From Rutstroemia sp. NJR-2017a BVV2 (taxonomy: Eukaryota > Ascomycota > Leotiomycetes > Helotiales > Rutstroemiaceae): 64,000 bases of DNA. The DNA is taken from the NCBI GenBank assembly GCA_002946415.1, contig NJPS01000076.1:372001-436000 (forward strand). Direction: 5' to 3'. The notes under the pieces are model-generated. The model saw nothing but the letters and a program-made list of their open reading frames with translations, did not search any database and was not told the DNA's origin. This document shows, piece by piece, positions 61,295 to 64,000 of this stretch; the stretch's first letter is position 1; every line of letters begins with the position of its first letter. The translations under genes and the position numbers were made by a program.

Positions 61295-64000
61295 GCTAGG
61301 TTGGTGCGTTTGTCTTTACTCCTATTTGGGATTTTTATCACTGTTGTCAGTCACATCCCTTTTCGTTTTCCACAGCGGACGCAATCGTTATGCGATTACT
61401 ATGTCGTTTGCGTAGACCATGAAGATAGATAGATAAAATAGGCATGGAGTTGTGTACGAGTAAACTGTACAACTACACACGGGTTATCCGTTCCCGTTGC
61501 AGTGGCCATCATTGATATCCTCTATTCACGTATTACGGCCAATAACAAAACGCGACTCCATCAAGTGTAATCATTAAACAAATCTCAAAGGGCAGAGAAG
61601 TCGACCCAGTAAATACAAGCAACCGAAATAGCAAAACCGTACGCGCATTGTCGACACTCCTAAATCGTTCATCTCATACCAACCCTTTTTCGCATACGCA
61701 TGAAGTTCATCCCATAAAATCCCGTATTGACTGACCCCTCTCTCCCCCTTTCCGACACATTTTTCTTCTTCAGCTAGCAATTTTCTGTTCGCTCTCGGAG
61801 AATTAATTCTTCGCATATCCATTTTTTTTCTCTCTTTCCTGCTTTGCCTCTTTCTGCCCCATAAAAACAATAATACCTTTTTCCATATTTGTATATATGG
61901 GGAAAGGCCTCTGGACCAAAGATCGGGTGCTGTGAAGTGGAGTGGATCTCAGGGGTCATACCTGTCAGGTACTCTTTTAGCTTTACGGAGTTAGTGGACG
62001 ATAACTTTTTGGGTTTAAAATTAGCAGCAAAATTCGAGGGGTTTGAAGATGCTGGAGAGAGAGAGATCCGCCGTCGACGTGTAATTTAATTCGGGCGTCT
62101 GATGTACAGTGGAAAAGAAGGATGACCCCGCTGTTTGTTTAGTCGTGGGTACATCATAGGGCAGAGAAGTTTTTTGGTTGAAGATCTGGATTGCTTGCTT
62201 TTTTTTCACTGCGATATTGTGATGTTGGATAATGTTTTTAGGAAGGGGGCAGCTCCTGCAATTTAGACGCCGTGTGCGTAGATTTAGCCTATAACAAGGA
62301 AAAGGAGGGAACTATTGAATTTTATTTTATTTTGTCGTATGTGAATCGTTCTTCGGTGTTTTTTCCTGAGTTGGAGCGTCGGTGTAGCGAGCGCTTTGAA
62401 GGCGGGTTGGTCGTCGCAATGGGATGTTTTGGGATGGGCTTTTGTAGATCAAGATAGATAGGAGTGAGGAACAGCTGATGTTGGCCATTAATGTTGGCGG
62501 AAACACCAATTGACTGTCCTCCGATGTTGTTGTGGCCGTTGTTGCAAGGCTAAGGTTAGGGAAGGGTAAAACCACGTGTGGGTATTTAGACATTTATTCG
62601 TTCGTGTCTGCAGTAAGTCCGGAAGTAGGGTCAGAAGCGTGTCGTATCAGATCGTATCATGGAAATTTCTGTCTGATCTGCCTCTCGTATTGATCTTTTT
62701 ATGCAGGCCTGGCATGGCCCGGCAACCGGTCAATTGCGGAAAAGACGTCATGTCCCTTTTGTCTATTCTGGCTAGAGGAGGTGACCAGAGAGGTGACCAG
62801 AGAGCAGAGCTAACTTCTAAGTAACACTGAGGAGTGTTCAGTGTGTTACCAATCCTCTGAATGAAGTTTTAAGCTTTGCATACGTAAAGCCTGCGAACTG
62901 ATGGACTTGGTATTCCCTGAAAGTCTCGATAGCTTGCATGCATCCGTAGCTGGCCTTGACTCTGGGGTGACATTCATTTTCATGTGCGTCGATAGATGGA
63001 GGAGTAAGAAAAGCTACGATATGGTGGTGGCTGGAGGTCCGGGGTTGATCGATGATCACGGCATTGACTACTAACCGACACACATATGTATATGTACCCT
63101 ACGAAGTACTCGAGAAGAACCCATCAAAGATCCAGGCGGGAATCCTCCTGGTGTGCCACGCCAAGTTCGTTTCTCGGGATGAGACCTTGGGATTTTTGGA
63201 AAACATTGAAGCTGTCGCACTGGGTGGGCTGGAGGAGGCAGCGAAATCCTTCCAGCCTATCAACTTCTTGCATGTAGTGTGTATATGCATTATGCGCTCA
63301 AAAGTAGCTAGGGATAAGGGATAAGGGATAACTGAATTAGATAGATGATGCACCTTATTCTTCGTTTGCTCATAGATTTCTTGGGGTTGTACCTGTACAT
63401 ATGGCAAAGTAACAAAAGTGATGTAGAGTATGGAAGGAGAAAGACGGCGGTAAAGAGGAGGAAGTGGAAGTGGGAGTGGGAGTCTCCATCCTGTCAAGGT
63501 AGTGATGAAGATGTTGAATGAGACTTGTCGCGGTGAAGTCTGTCGGACATCGGAATAGAAAGAAGCCACACAGAAAAGTCGGAAAAGTCTAAAAGAAGCC
63601 GAGAAGCTTCACTCGTTAGCATGCTCTTCTGGGCAATGGGCAGCGAGCACGCCCCCTCAAACTTCCCGAAGCCCCCCAAATGCGAAAATGCTATCTAAAA
63701 GGTGCTAGACGTGCCAGCCATCCCAAGCCCCAGGATCAGTAAACAGGAACTGGAAGCAGGAACAGGACATGCCAGGACTTTTATATTAAGGCAGATATAT
63801 GTATTAGCACTTTAGCACTCTAGCATCTGATATGATATTAGCACTTCCTAATAAAAACTACGGTAGCCTCGACGAGCATTACAAACCTAGCAGTTCTACC
63901 TACCCGGACCCATACCCACCTCGCCCACTCACATTTCAATCCAATCACTCCTCGCAAGCATTCCATCATTGGAAGAAGCTCTTGTTTTTGTTACTACCTC
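61295..64000. other. Gene-free right end of the window
   Basis: 2.7 kb with no supported coding or RNA gene. It contains two 12-bp copies of GAGGTGACCAGA (62778-62801) and three copies of GGGATAA near 63310-63331. Part of it may be the promoter of a gene beyond the window. Confidence 0.45.

Overview
The window is nuclear DNA of a filamentous ascomycete. Genes carry short (44-90 nt) introns with fungal branch sites (CTAAC, CTGAC) and are spaced by 0.3-4 kb. The gene set is typical of a plant-associated Pezizomycotina: a class IV chitin synthase, UV-damage endonuclease, HET-domain protein, a secreted CE16 esterase and a Crz1 zinc-finger factor. Protein resemblance suggests a Leotiomycete close to Botrytis or Sclerotinia, but this is inferred from memory of the families and was not searched.

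Left part (1-16 kb): the 3' end of a class IV chitin synthase; a minus-strand unknown gene interrupted by one in-frame TAG, next to a decayed ~90-bp tandem repeat; a DUF3632-like gene; UV endonuclease uve1; an MFS sugar transporter with two apparent GC-AG introns; and a 4HBT thioesterase with a 16-nt micro-exon, divergent from TFB2 (TFIIH).

Middle (16-31 kb): a DUF8035-type low-complexity protein, a secreted CE16 acetylesterase, a peroxisomal-type copper amine oxidase with all catalytic residues, an unrecognised 453-aa protein and a HET-domain protein. Beside the HET gene (31-33.5 kb) is a repeat-rich block with an OrsD-like gene relic broken by a frameshift and Trp-to-TAG changes that look like RIP, plus a second OrsD-like zinc-finger fragment.

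Right part (33.7-64 kb): a TANGO2-family protein, a YOP1/REEP-like membrane protein, a DUF3445 heme oxidase-like protein, a ~2,300-aa protein of unknown function, a ToxD-like MDR oxidoreductase, the calcineurin-responsive factor Crz1 and a Mn-type CDF transporter. The last 2.7 kb shows no gene.

There is no obvious biosynthetic cluster, CRISPR array or intact transposon. The most unusual item is the ~2,300-aa protein: fifteen WG dipeptides embedded in disordered KDKKKK modules, a layout reminiscent of Argonaute-hook (GW/WG) proteins, together with a coiled-coil block and a recent 93-nt tandem expansion. Crz1, the chitin synthase and the Mn/cation transporter fit a general calcium and cell-wall stress theme, but nothing in the sequence shows that they are co-regulated.
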